64,000 nt of DNA from Rhodopirellula sp. P2 (GCF_028768465.1 NZ_CP118225.1:7227417-7291416); one strand, 5' to 3'. Counted from the stretch's first letter, positions 27,067 through 36,692 are shown. Notes: generated by a model from the sequence alone, not told the origin. Program-made: numbers and translations.

Positions 27067-29007
27067 TCAAGGAACCAAGAGTGCCGTGCCGGTGACCGCG
27101 GCGGCTTGGTACCAAGCTCCCCTCAAGCTCAACGGCACCGGTGGGATGATCCACGGAGCACAGTTGCCGGGACGGTAGTAACCCAACGCGTACTGGCATT
27201 CATGCGGCGAGTGCACGCCCATCTTGTACGGCAGCACCGCGATGTTCGCAAAGAAGTGAGCCGATGACAAAACCGGTTGCAACACGGGACCCGCGGTGTG
27301 ACCGTAACGTTCCAAGTTGACTTCTTCGAAGTACAACGGTTTGTGGCACAAGTTCGACGCGGCCCAAACCACCGTCGTCGGTTTCCAACGACGCGGTGTG
27401 AAAGCGACTTGTTCCAACAAGCACTCCGTCGGCAATCCCCAGTTCTCGGAAATGAATCCCAAGTCCGCTTCGCTCAATCGGTTGATTGGCAACTCTTCAC
27501 GGGATCCAAACTCCGTCACGATCACAGCTTTTTCATAAGCCAGATCAACCAAGCGACCGGTGCCCATGGGACGGCCATCGATGCTTCGCCAGACCCGTGA
27601 TTCTTGACGCTCGTCAAAGCGTTCTTTCAGCTTCACGTATTCGCCTTCATCGATCACGTCGGGACGATACGGTGGGCTGATGTCCAGCGAAACCTGATCG
27701 ATCGTTTGGGCGGCGATCCGAGAACGGAAGTCGTCACACGACAACCCAGTGGCGCGACGAATCGGTCCATCGTCGTTCATGATCGGAGCGTCATCGCGGT
27801 CCGCCTGCGGTCGCAAACGGCCTCCGTCCCGAGCTTCCAATTCCAGGCGGTCCAGCTCATCGCGTGCCTTCGATTCTTGGTCGCGACGATCAAACGGATT
27901 GGATTCAAACCGGTCCGAAGGCGACTCCAGAGATTCTGGTTCCGACGGCGGTGGTTGCTGCGGCAGATTCGATTTGTCTTGCAACATGTCGCGAATCGAT
28001 GGCCCGGCATCCGGTTGCCCCAAAGCGTCGGGTTGTCCCAACGTATCGGGTGTCACATTCGGCGAGTCCAATCCCGGAGCGGGCAACGCTTCCAATCCAG
28101 GTGGCACCATCTCGACGGGCGAGCTGAGTCCATTGCCAGGGGCTGCGTTCGGGTTCGCTCCCAATTCATCTCGGAACGGGTTGGCGTTCCAATTCGGACG
28201 GCTTCCGCTGGCGGCTCCGTTGTCACCGGGCACACCGAACCCGCTGGACGATGGAGGCGAGAGCGGTTGCGAGTCGGCTGGCGGTGCAGCGTCGAACTCA
28301 GGCAACCCAAACCCTGACCCGGGTTGCTGCAAGAACGCAGCGGGATGGATCGAGGTGGAATCGGCACCCTGGTTGCGGCGGCTCGTTCCCGAGACCATCA
28401 CCACGGCCGGGCCAGCAGGGTTGGCTTGTGGTTCCCTGACCGGTGCTGCAGCGGACGGAGAAACAGCAGTCTGAGGAGCAACGCCTTGCTGGATCGGTTG
28501 AGCGTGAGCGACCGATTGCTGGAACGAGGTTTCGTGTTGCTGGGGCGCTGTCTCATGGAAAGCAGCGTTGCTGATCCGAGCGGCTTCTTCCGAGGCGACC
28601 TGCGGGCTCTTTCGCCATTGCAGATCCCAACCGGGACGACGCATCGGCGATGCCGGCGCGGCAGCGGGCTGGTTCGTGTGAGCCTGCATCAGATCCGCGG
28701 TTCGCATCCGCGGAATGGGCTGACCAACCGGATGCCCCGGAGCCGGCGAAGGGTTCGCCGAAAGAGGATGCGTGGGCGAGTCCACGCGGGTGGGGCCGAA
28801 GCTGTCTTGGGCCATCACCGCCGAGTTGGCGGAAAGTGCACCGACGCTGAGGCCGGCTGCAATGCATCCGGCCAGCCATCGTCGGCGGACCCATCGACCT
28901 GGCAAGTGGCTCAGGCGACTGGTCGTCGGAACGTCTGCCTCAACTGGCGTCGCCCGAATGAACATCGGGACTGTAGTTGGGCGCTTCTTGTGTGATCGCA
29001 ATGTCAT
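27067..29007 (-). CDS. Secreted Pro-rich protein with a C-terminal SHD1-like domain
   Basis: 646 aa from the ATG at 29007, whose minus-strand leader has GGGAG about 10 nt upstream; ATG 28965 is an alternative. Either start overlaps the 3' end of guaB. A signal peptide ([20 protein letters not shown]) is followed by about 350 Pro/Ser/Gln-rich residues, then a folded C-terminus. [40 protein letters not shown] and SEADLGFI fit the SHD1 (SLA1 homology 1-like) pattern common in planctomycete proteins. The final part ([36 protein letters not shown]) is rich in aromatic residues and cysteines. Function is unknown. Confidence 0.72.
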   Translation of the reverse strand: MTLRSHKKRPTTVPMFIRATPVEADVPTTSRLSHLPGRWVRRRWLAGCIAAGLSVGALSANSAVMAQDSFGPTRVDSPTHPLSANPSPAPGHPVGQPIPRMRTADLMQAHTNQPAAAPASPMRRPGWDLQWRKSPQVASEEAARISNAAFHETAPQQHETSFQQSVAHAQPIQQGVAPQTAVSPSAAAPVREPQANPAGPAVVMVSGTSRRNQGADSTSIHPAAFLQQPGSGFGLPEFDAAPPADSQPLSPPSSSGFGVPGDNGAASGSRPNWNANPFRDELGANPNAAPGNGLSSPVEMVPPGLEALPAPGLDSPNVTPDTLGQPDALGQPDAGPSIRDMLQDKSNLPQQPPPSEPESLESPSDRFESNPFDRRDQESKARDELDRLELEARDGGRLRPQADRDDAPIMNDDGPIRRATGLSCDDFRSRIAAQTIDQVSLDISPPYRPDVIDEGEYVKLKERFDERQESRVWRSIDGRPMGTGRLVDLAYEKAVIVTEFGSREELPINRLSEADLGFISENWGLPTECLLEQVAFTPRRWKPTTVVWAASNLCHKPLYFEEVNLERYGHTAGPVLQPVLSSAHFFANIAVLPYKMGVHSPHECQYALGYYRPGNCAPWIIPPVPLSLRGAWYQAAAVTGTALLVP

Positions 29008-30424
29008 GCGGGTGGTTCTCCCTCACCGTAGCGGCCGACACGCGAATGAATTTCGCGTCGCGGCGGAGTTCTTCGATCGTCCGTGTACCGACATATCCCA
29101 TGCCCGCACGCAAGCCACCGACCAACTGGTAGGCGTAATCGCTGAGCGGGCCTTTGAACGGCACGCGTCCTTCGACACCTTCGGGGACAAGCTTGCCCGC
29201 CTCGGTGCCTTTTTGGCGATACCGATCACTGCTTCCCTTCACCATCGCACCCATCGATCCCATCCCACGGTACGCCTTGAAGGTACGACCTTGGTACAAA
29301 ATCATCTTGCCAGGACTCTCCGCTAAACCGGCAAACAAACTGCCGATCATCACGGTGCTCGCCCCAGCGGCGATTGCTTTGGTGATGTCACCACTGAAAC
29401 GGATTCCTCCGTCGCCGATGACAGGAATGTTCTTCTTTTGAGCGACCTTCACCGCACTTAAAATCGCAGTGATCTGAGGCACTCCAATGCCACTGATCAC
29501 CCGTGTGGTGCAAATCGATCCCGGACCGATGCCAACCTTCACCGCGTCAGCCCCGGCCGCAATCAAATCTGCTGCGCCCTCGGCCGTTGCGACGTTCCCC
29601 GCCACGACATCAATGTCCCATGACTTGTTCTGCTTAATCTCTCGGACGGTCTCAATCACATTCCGGCTGTGTCCATGAGCCGAGTCGACCACCAGCACGT
29701 CGACACCTTTGCCGATCAAGCTTTCCGCTCGTTCATAGTCACCCACACCAATCGCGGCTCCGACTCGAAGACGTCCCTGCGGATCTTTGCAAGCCCGCGG
29801 GTAACGCTTCATCATGTCGATGTCGCGAATCGTAATTAACCCCGTCAGTTTTCTTTCTTCGTCAATCAGGAGAAGTTTCTCGACCCTTTTTTCCGTTAAA
29901 ATCTTCTCAGCTTGCGCAAGCGTTACATTCCCAACCGCCGTGACCAAGTTTTGACGCGTCATTACCTGGGAAATCGGCATGTCCGGGTCTTCCAAGAACC
30001 GCAGGTCCCGCCGAGTTAAAATTCCTGCCAAAGTCCGGTCGTCCTGCACAATCGGGATCCCCGAGACGTTCGCCCGGTCCATCAGCTCCGCCGCCGCGCT
30101 GACTTTTTGAGCCGGATTCAGGGTCACCGGATTGACGATGATCCCGTTGGCCGAGCGTTTGACCTTGAGCACCTCTTCGGTCTGTCGTCGAACCGACAGA
30201 TTCTTGTGCACAATGCCCAAACCGCCCTCTTTTGCCAGGGCAATCGCCATCTCAGACTCGGTCACCGTGTCCATCGGCGACGAGATCAATGGGATTTGCA
30301 GCCGGATTCGCTGGGTCATCTGGCTGCTGACGTCCACCTCGCTGGGCACGACCTCGCTGTATCGAGGTTGCAACAGGACATCGTCGAAGGTCACTCCGAG
30401 GTCGCCGATTTTGTCGTCAAACAT
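28940..30424 (-). CDS. guaB: Inosine-5'-monophosphate dehydrogenase
   Basis: 494 aa from the ATG at 30424. Oxidises IMP to XMP with NAD+, the first committed step of GMP synthesis. Features in order: [11 protein letters not shown], two CBS motifs (about residues 95-205), the phosphate loop [18 protein letters not shown], and the catalytic cysteine in [15 protein letters not shown] (about residue 305). The flap [10 protein letters not shown] and the C-terminal GRVPFKG region are also present. The frame runs upstream to 30589 without family similarity. It is the first gene of a two-gene minus-strand unit with the SHD1-like protein; the overlap at the 3' end suggests coupling. Confidence 0.97.
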   Translation of the reverse strand: MFDDKIGDLGVTFDDVLLQPRYSEVVPSEVDVSSQMTQRIRLQIPLISSPMDTVTESEMAIALAKEGGLGIVHKNLSVRRQTEEVLKVKRSANGIIVNPVTLNPAQKVSAAAELMDRANVSGIPIVQDDRTLAGILTRRDLRFLEDPDMPISQVMTRQNLVTAVGNVTLAQAEKILTEKRVEKLLLIDEERKLTGLITIRDIDMMKRYPRACKDPQGRLRVGAAIGVGDYERAESLIGKGVDVLVVDSAHGHSRNVIETVREIKQNKSWDIDVVAGNVATAEGAADLIAAGADAVKVGIGPGSICTTRVISGIGVPQITAILSAVKVAQKKNIPVIGDGGIRFSGDITKAIAAGASTVMIGSLFAGLAESPGKMILYQGRTFKAYRGMGSMGAMVKGSSDRYRQKGTEAGKLVPEGVEGRVPFKGPLSDYAYQLVGGLRAGMGYVGTRTIEELRRDAKFIRVSAATVRENHPHDIAITQEAPNYSPDVHSGDAS

Positions 30425-30864
30425 GCCGTTTTCGTTCCCACGAGGCCGTGGGCATCCAAATGTGATGCGATGGGGAAAACGAGCGATTATGACGCTCGCT
30501 GCGGTCGAGTTGTAGGGCACCTTGCCCGACTGACGACGAAAGAGGGTAGATGCGCCCAAGTTGCCCCCTCGCGTCGCCGAATTCACCAAGCATTCAGACG
30601 CGAACCAACCCCACCCGTAGCCGGATTCGCCAGAATTCGGACGCTAACCAACCCGAACACCTGAATTCTGGCGAATCCAGCTACCAGCAACGGAGAACAC
30701 TCCCCCCTCCCTCTGGGAGGGTCGAGCGAAGCGAGGGGAGGGCACGCACCGGACTCATCCCCACCAACCCCATCGCCGAATTCATCAAGAATTCGGACGC
30801 TACCAACCCGAACATCTGAATTCTGGCGAATCCAGCTCCACTCCGGCCTTTCCAACTCAACGCC
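30425..30864. repeat. Intergenic region with 68-bp palindrome and related repeats
   Basis: Between divergent guaB and ftsK. 30616-30683 is a complete 68-bp palindromic element (GTAGCCGGATTCGCC ... GGCGAATCCAGCTAC with GAATTC in each arm). 30703-30742 is a CCCTCCCTCTGGGAGGG / GAGGGGAGGG fragment related to the 171-bp element. 30776-30838 is a degenerate second copy of the palindrome ending 26 nt before the ftsK ATG. Promoters for both genes must share this space. Confidence 0.8.
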
Positions 30865-33675
30865 ATGTCCACCACGACGGCCAACGCCGAATCGCACGAA
30901 TCCGCCCCGCCTCGCGCGGTGGACATTCGACGTGATATCCCAGCTCTGCTGCTGGTCGCGGCGACGTTGTTGACATTGGTCTCGGTGATGACGCACGATC
31001 CCGCCGACCCAGTCCCCACCCCGGTCTGGCCGCTCGACCAATTCTTCACACCAGATTTGGCGGTCTATCCCGCCAACGAAATCGTGCAAAACGCTTGCGG
31101 CTCGCTGGGCGCCCTGATCTCAGCGATGTTGCTCAGCGCCGTCGGAATCGGATCCGCCCTGGTGATCTCGGCTGGCGGAGGCATCTCGACCGCGCTCCTG
31201 ATTCGCGGGCACATGAACGCGCCCGTGCTGCGGTCCCTCGGGGGCTGCATCACCTTGCTGGCCGTGACCACCGCCGCCGCCATGACGGACATCGAACTGG
31301 GCGGCATGCCGGTCGTCGGCAACGGGGGCTACCTCGGCGCGATGACTTCCGCGTTCTTGCTGCAACACTTCCATCCCGTCGGCTCGTGGATTTTGACGCT
31401 GACGGTGCTGTCGGTCGGATTGTTGCTGACGACGGATTACATGCTGGTCTACGCCGGTCGAACCGTGGTTGTCGGTGGGGCCAAGGCTTCTCGTCGTGGG
31501 TTCGCGAAAGCCGCCCAGGTCATGCCAGTCACACTCCGCCGGCGCCGCCAACCCTTCAGCGACCTCGATGGCCCCATCCTGATCGACGGGGACGAATCCG
31601 ACGCGTCGCTGGATCCCAACGGCGGTCGCATCGACCCGGCCGAGCCCGCCGAAAGCGGACCCACAATCCGCGTTCGCAAACCCAAGGAACGCGAAGCCGT
31701 GGCTGAGGAAGCCGAAGCCGCAGAAGAAGCCGCTCCGGCCAATGGGCTCGCCAAAGCCGCCAAGCTCGGTGCCGCTGGCCTGGCCGCTGCAGCCGGGATT
31801 GGTGCCAGCCTCACGAAATCCAAGGAAGCGCCCGCGGACGAAGAATACGAGTACGAATACGAGGAATGGGAAGAGGAGGAAGAAGAAGCTCCCACGCGCG
31901 ACCTCGAAGTCGAAGGCGAAACCACGACCCTGCGCAAGGATTCCGCGCACGAGGAGAGCCCCCCGCCAACGATCAAGATGCCCAAGCAGCGAGACGCCAA
32001 GCAAGAGCTCTACGACTCGGTCCAGGAAGGGGCCCCGGAAGGCATCGCGCAGTATCACTTGCCCAGTCTGGAACTGCTGGAAGGCAGCGACGGGTTTGAC
32101 TACGAAGAACAGCACGCTGAGGCGCTTCAGAAGAGCGCGATGCTGCAGCAAACCATTCGCAGCTTTGGCTTCAACGTCACCGTCACCAATGTCGAAATCG
32201 GTCCGGTCATCGCCCAGTACGAACTGGAACTCGAAAGCGGCCTGCGTCTGAACAAAATCACGGCGCTCGCCGATGACCTCGCCATCGCCCTGCGAGTCCC
32301 CAGCGTTCGCGTCGTTGCACCGATCCCCGGCAAGAACACCGTCGGCATCGAAGTCCCCAACGAGATCCGACAAGTCGTCCGGCTTCGCGATGTGATCGAA
32401 GAATCCGATTCACGGATCTCGAAGATGAACATCCCAGTCTTCTTGGGCAAAGACGTTTCGGGCGAACCGATGCCAGTCGACTTGGCCAAGATGCCTCACC
32501 TGTTGATTGCAGGTCGAACCGGTACCGGTAAATCGGTCTGTCTCAACGCGATCATCACCAGCATCCTGATGTGCTGCCGCCCCGACGAAGTCCGCTTGTT
32601 GATGATTGACCCCAAGATGGTCGAGCTGTCTGGTTATGGTCGGCTGCCTCACTTGATGCACCCCGTGATCACGGACATGAAGAAGGCCGAAGCGATCCTT
32701 GGCTGGGCCGTTGAGAAGATGGAAGAGCGATACTCGCTGCTTGCCAAAGCCGGCGTGCGTCACATCAACAGCTTCAATGATCTGGGCCGTGAAGAAGTCC
32801 TGCGTCGGTTGGAAGTGGATGAAGACGACGAGAACACCGACGTGCCGGACAAGCTTCCCTTCATCGTCATCATCGCCGACGAAATGGCCGACTTGATGAT
32901 GACGGCTGGCAAAGAAGTCGAAACGCACATCATCCGTTTGGCTCAAAAGAGTCGAGCCGTTGGAATCCACTTGATCCTGGCAACGCAAAAGCCAACCGTG
33001 GACGTCATCACGGGTCTGATCAAATCGAACTTGCCCGCACGTCTGAGTTTCCAGGTCGCCAGTAAAACGGACAGCCGCGTTGTGCTCGATGAAAACGGTG
33101 CGGACAAATTGCTCGGCAACGGTGACATGCTGTTCCTCTGGCCGGGAACCAGCACGCTGATTCGAGGGCAGGGGACTTACCTGTCCGACGCCGAGATCGA
33201 TCGTGTCTGCGACCACTGCAGCAGCGGCGGCGAACAACAATTCGTCGGCGAGCTGATGAACTTGAAGATCAACGACGAAGAAGGCGATGCCTCCGAGATG
33301 GACGTCGACAAACTTCGCAAGCGAGACGAGTTGTATGAGTCCGCCATCGAAGTCGTGATTCGCGAAGGCCGCGGATCTTTGTCGTTGATCCAACGTTGCC
33401 TGGGGATCGGCTATGGACGAGCCGCACGGTTGGTCGACTACATGGCCGAAGACGGCATCGTCGGCCAGTACAACGGGTCCAAGTCACGCGAAGTCTTGCT
33501 GACGATGGAACAGTGGAACGCGATGCAAGGCATCACCGACGACACCGCCGCGGCCACTGCCACCGCTGCCCCCAAGACCACTTCGCAAACCGAAGCGGAA
33601 GAAGAGTACGAAGACGAGGAAGAGGAAGAAGAGTACTACGACGAAGAAGAGTACGAGGACGACGAAGACGTCTGA
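30865..33675 (+). CDS. ftsK: DNA translocase FtsK
   Basis: 936 aa. Hexameric motor that moves chromosome ends at the septum and activates XerCD. N-terminal helices (IPALLLVAATLLTLVSVMTH, GALISAMLLSAVGIGSALVI, SWILTLTVLSVGLLLTTDY), then an acidic linker (DEEYEYEYEEWEEEEEE). The motor has GRTGTGKSVCLNAI (Walker A, ~548), LLMIDPKMVELSGY and IVIIADEMADLMM (Walker B, ~665). The gamma winged helix is at ~820-890 (GRGSLSLIQRCLGIGYGRAA). It ends in an unusual run of Asp/Glu/Tyr after gamma. No ribosome site is obvious. Confidence 0.95.
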   Translation: MSTTTANAESHESAPPRAVDIRRDIPALLLVAATLLTLVSVMTHDPADPVPTPVWPLDQFFTPDLAVYPANEIVQNACGSLGALISAMLLSAVGIGSALVISAGGGISTALLIRGHMNAPVLRSLGGCITLLAVTTAAAMTDIELGGMPVVGNGGYLGAMTSAFLLQHFHPVGSWILTLTVLSVGLLLTTDYMLVYAGRTVVVGGAKASRRGFAKAAQVMPVTLRRRRQPFSDLDGPILIDGDESDASLDPNGGRIDPAEPAESGPTIRVRKPKEREAVAEEAEAAEEAAPANGLAKAAKLGAAGLAAAAGIGASLTKSKEAPADEEYEYEYEEWEEEEEEAPTRDLEVEGETTTLRKDSAHEESPPPTIKMPKQRDAKQELYDSVQEGAPEGIAQYHLPSLELLEGSDGFDYEEQHAEALQKSAMLQQTIRSFGFNVTVTNVEIGPVIAQYELELESGLRLNKITALADDLAIALRVPSVRVVAPIPGKNTVGIEVPNEIRQVVRLRDVIEESDSRISKMNIPVFLGKDVSGEPMPVDLAKMPHLLIAGRTGTGKSVCLNAIITSILMCCRPDEVRLLMIDPKMVELSGYGRLPHLMHPVITDMKKAEAILGWAVEKMEERYSLLAKAGVRHINSFNDLGREEVLRRLEVDEDDENTDVPDKLPFIVIIADEMADLMMTAGKEVETHIIRLAQKSRAVGIHLILATQKPTVDVITGLIKSNLPARLSFQVASKTDSRVVLDENGADKLLGNGDMLFLWPGTSTLIRGQGTYLSDAEIDRVCDHCSSGGEQQFVGELMNLKINDEEGDASEMDVDKLRKRDELYESAIEVVIREGRGSLSLIQRCLGIGYGRAARLVDYMAEDGIVGQYNGSKSREVLLTMEQWNAMQGITDDTAAATATAAPKTTSQTEAEEEYEDEEEEEEYYDEEEYEDDEDV

Positions 33676-33690
33676 CCCACGTCGCCTCCC

Positions 33691-33758
33691 GTAGCCGGAT
33701 TCGCCAGAATTCGGATCCCAACCACTTCGAACATCCGAATTCTGCCGAATCCAGCTAC
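33691..33758. repeat. 68-bp palindromic element
   Basis: GTAGCCGGATTCGCC at one end and GCCGAATCCAGCTAC at the other, with GAATTC in each arm and a 20-bp centre. It starts 15 nt after the ftsK stop. Confidence 0.85.
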
Positions 33759-34921
33759 CGATCCTTTGAATTTTTGGCGAATCCGCCGACCAACATCACA
33801 ACCCGAATGCGTCAGCGAGGGACCGCCCACCCACTCACCCATCCGAATTCTGGCGAATCCGGCGTCAACAGGGCCGCCCATCGCGGACTCCTCCAGAGCC
33901 ACGCATCACAACTCGCCCCGGAGGGGCCGACATCGATAGCTCGGGGCGGAAGCCCCGAGACCACGCGCGGACATCGCCATGCCGCCCAAAATGGCTGGCA
34001 CCCTCCGGCAATCGTAGCCGGATTCGCCAGAATTCGGACCTCAACCACTTCGAACATCTGAATTCTGGCGAATCCAGCTACCTCCATCACAACCCGACGC
34101 GTCAGCGAGAGACCGCCCACCCACTCGTCCCTCCAAATTCTGGCGAATCCGGCTACAACAACGCCGCCCACCTGGACTCCTCCAGAGCCACGCATCCCAA
34201 CTCGCCCCGGAGGGGCCGTCGTCGGTAGCTCGGGGCGGAAGCCCCGAGACCACGCGCGGACATCGCCATGTCGCCCCGGACGGGGCCGTCGTCGACGATG
34301 CCGCCCAAAGTGGCTGGCACCATCCGGCTCGCAAACCACCGCCATCGCATTCGCCTCGAACTCGCCCGCTCAACCAACTCCAACCTCTGAATTCTGGCGA
34401 ATCCAGCTACCAAGCATCCCAATTCGCCCCGGAGGGGCCGACATCGGTAGCTCGGGGTGGAAGCCCCGAGACCGCGCGCGGACATCGCCATGCCGCCCAA
34501 AATGGCTGGCACCCTCCGGCAATCGTAGCCGGATTCGCCAGAATTCGGACCTCAACCACTTCCAACCTCCGAATTCTGGCAAATCCGGCGATCGAACATC
34601 ACAACTCGCCCCGGAGGGGCCGACATCGGTAGCTCGGGGCGTCAGCCCCGAGACCGCGTGCCGACATCGCCATGTCGCCCCGGACGAGGCCGTCGTCGAC
34701 CATGCCGCCCAAAGTGGCTGGCACCCTCCGGCACGCAAACAACCGCCAGCGCATTCGCCTCGAACTCGCCCGCTCAACCGACTCCAACATCTGAATTCTT
34801 GGCGAATCCAGCTACCTCCATCACAACCCGACGCGTCAGCGAGGGACCGCCCACCCACTCGTCCCACTGAATTCTTGGCGAATCCAGCGACCAAGCGACA
34901 AGCCAGGTCTCACCTGACCGA
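33759..34921. repeat. Mixed array of GC-rich repeats and 68-bp palindromes
   Basis: GC-rich units start at about 33909 (truncated), 34199, 34421 (truncated) and 34603. The two truncated copies both stop at ACCCTCCGGCAATC and run straight into 68-bp palindromes at 34014-34081 and 34525-34592. CGCGTCAGCGAGGGACCGCC-type arms lie near 33800, 34092 and 34822. No gene is supported here. Confidence 0.88.
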
Positions 34922-34927
34922 CGAACC

Positions 34928-34999
34928 AACCACGAAACACACCAATCACACGAAACAAATCAAGCGCAACCTTTCGTGTGCTTCGTGTCTTTCGTGGTT
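34928..34999. repeat. 72-bp inverted repeat of the CACGAAA / TTTCGTG type
   Basis: AACCACGAAACACACCAATC on the left and its near complement (TTTCGTGTGCTTCGTGTCTT, then TCGTGGTT) on the right. It is AT-richer than the surroundings. From memory, similar CACGAAAGACACGAAG sequences are widespread between genes in planctomycetes. Confidence 0.75.
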
Positions 35000-35079
35000 C
35001 AACACGCCGCGCCGACCGATCGACCAAATCTCGGACCGCATCACCTCCCCCATCCGAATTCTTGGCGAATCCGGCTACT

Positions 35080-36210
35080 TCATCGCTTCCCACGAGCACT
35101 GTTCCAAGACGCATCCATCTCTTCCAGCGTCGGAATCTCCACCGGCCGGACCACGCGGAACCCAACCCACGACGCGTCCGTGTGGTACCACAAACTCTTG
35201 GGCAACTGCGGATCCTGTTGCTTCCAATCTTCGGAGCTACCAATCCGTGCCGCCGAGCGCAACCGATCCGGGTCATCGAACCAACTGCCGCCCCGAACCA
35301 CGCGGGGATACAACCGCTCCGGCACCGTCCAAGGGTTGACCAACACACCGCCATCTTCGGGCACCGGATAGGACTCCCCATAAGCGTCCGCGGTCCACTC
35401 CGACACATTGCCGTGCATGTCATGCAGCCCCCATGGGTTCGGCTTCTTCGTACCCACCTTCTGATACTTGTCGTTGCTGTTGTCGTAGTACCAACCGTGC
35501 TCATCTAAATCGCCCTCGCCGAACGAGTACGCGGACGTTGTCCCCGCCCGACAGGCATACTCCCATTCAGCTTCCGTTGGCAGCCGATAGAAGTGCCCCG
35601 TCTGAGCACTCAGCCACTGGCAGTATTTGTTGGCCGCGTGCTGAGTCATGCAGACGGCGGGATAGCCCGATTGTCCCATCCCAAAGCTCATCTCGGTGTA
35701 GGGCGGCGTCGGCTGACTGACCCCATCCACGGCGTCATGAGTCGCGGGGTCAAAGTCCGTCCAGCCACCATGCTTTTCGCGGCGGACCTCCGTCATCATG
35801 AACGGCTCGTACTCATCCCAAGTCACCTCGTGTTTGCCCATCCAAAACGGCGAGACCTTCACCCGACGCTGCGGCCCTTCATCTTCCAGGCGGTCCGGTT
35901 CATCCTCTGGGCTCCCCATCAAAAACTCACCACCCGAGATCGCGATCAACTCGAACTCCACCCTCGACTTCGGAATCGTCTCCCGGTAGTCCTGCATCTC
36001 GCCCGCGTCGTTCCCAAGTTCCGCCCGCACAACGATCCCCTCCCGAATCCGCGCCAGCAAAGCCGCATCATCCAACGAAACCTCCGGCCCCACCTTCACC
36101 GCCACGGCCGCTTCTTGCGCACCAGCGTCCTGGATACAGACGACACCGCCCATCCCAACGCACATCCAAGTCAACAGGCCACAACCAACCCAACCGCCAA
36201 AACGCATCAC
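35080..36210 (-). CDS. Secreted formylglycine-generating-enzyme-like (SUMF1/FGE-sulfatase fold) protein lacking the catalytic cysteine
   Basis: 376 aa. A signal peptide (residues 1-32, ending near DAGAQEA) is followed by the FGE-sulfatase domain: FELIAISGGEFLMGSPEDEP, VKVSPFWMGKHEVTWDEYEP, YCQWLSAQTGHFYRLPTEAE, WEYACRAGTT, NPWGLHDMHGNVSEWTADAY and YPRVVRGGSWFDDPDRLRSA. True FGEs have a catalytic Cys in the RCAxR that follows RGGSW; here it is RSAAR, so sulfatase activation is unlikely and a binding or other role is more probable. Its stop codon lies 1 nt from the GCTAC end of the repeat at 35078. Confidence 0.88.
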   Translation of the reverse strand: MMRFGGWVGCGLLTWMCVGMGGVVCIQDAGAQEAAVAVKVGPEVSLDDAALLARIREGIVVRAELGNDAGEMQDYRETIPKSRVEFELIAISGGEFLMGSPEDEPDRLEDEGPQRRVKVSPFWMGKHEVTWDEYEPFMMTEVRREKHGGWTDFDPATHDAVDGVSQPTPPYTEMSFGMGQSGYPAVCMTQHAANKYCQWLSAQTGHFYRLPTEAEWEYACRAGTTSAYSFGEGDLDEHGWYYDNSNDKYQKVGTKKPNPWGLHDMHGNVSEWTADAYGESYPVPEDGGVLVNPWTVPERLYPRVVRGGSWFDDPDRLRSAARIGSSEDWKQQDPQLPKSLWYHTDASWVGFRVVRPVEIPTLEEMDASWNSARGKR

Positions 36211-36274
36211 AAGACAATCCCATCAAGAGGCAAGAATCCCCCGCATTCTAACTCAACCAAGCCGCGAACGCGGT

Positions 36275-36347
36275 TAGCTGCTAGCTGCTAGCTGCTAGCT
36301 GCTAGCTGTTAGCTGTTAGCTGTTAAGCAGGTACGCAGGTACGCAGG
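36275..36347. repeat. Heptamer microsatellite plus GCAGGTAC repeats
   Basis: Seven perfect 7-bp steps of TAGCTGY (four TAGCTGC, then three TAGCTGT) at 36275-36323, followed by three GCAGGTAC-like octamers to about 36347. A degenerate remnant (TTAGCTGTTAGC) recurs near 36456. AGCT and GCTAGC are self-complementary, so the tract can fold. Confidence 0.9.
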
Positions 36348-36358
36348 TGTCATCGGGT

Positions 36359-36424
36359 ATGTGAGCCGTTGGCGTTAGCCACGGTTTTCACACGCAACCG
36401 GGGCAAACGCCAAACGGCTCACAT
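36359..36424. repeat. 66-bp palindromic element (GTGAGCCGTTGGCG family)
   Basis: Arms ATGTGAGCCGTTGGCGTT and AACGCCAAACGGCTCACAT are inverted copies with one unpaired base. The centre has a second imperfect pairing, CCACGGTTTT/AACCGGGG. Confidence 0.8.
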
Positions 36425-36692
36425 GGTTTTGCTCGATCATTCCTGCTGACGTGCTTAGCTGTTAGCGAGTGGCGAGTGATAGAGAACAGCGTGAACTCAA
36501 TCCACATCCATCACCCCCGGAACACAACCTCCGTGCTCTCGGTGACCTCAGTGGCTCCATTCGAGCCGCAACCGAATCCGGCTACCAACATCACAACCCG
36601 AACGCGTGAGCGAGGGACCACACTGAATCCCAACAAATCTGGCTACGGAATCCCCAGCCTTACTCACGTAGCGGGTTGTGACGCTCCGCCAC
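36425..36692. other. Intergenic stretch with a partial dispersed repeat
   Basis: Holds a CGAATCCGGCTACC half-element at about 36571, one CGCGTGAGCGAGGGACCACA arm at about 36603, and an AATCTGGCTACGG end near 36645. No gene recognised. It is the 3' flank of the metalloprotease gene. Confidence 0.5.

Noticed and set aside
30425..30589. N-terminal extension of guaB up to 30589
   Set aside because: IMP dehydrogenases begin close to the [10 protein letters not shown] start; the extra residues show no family likeness.
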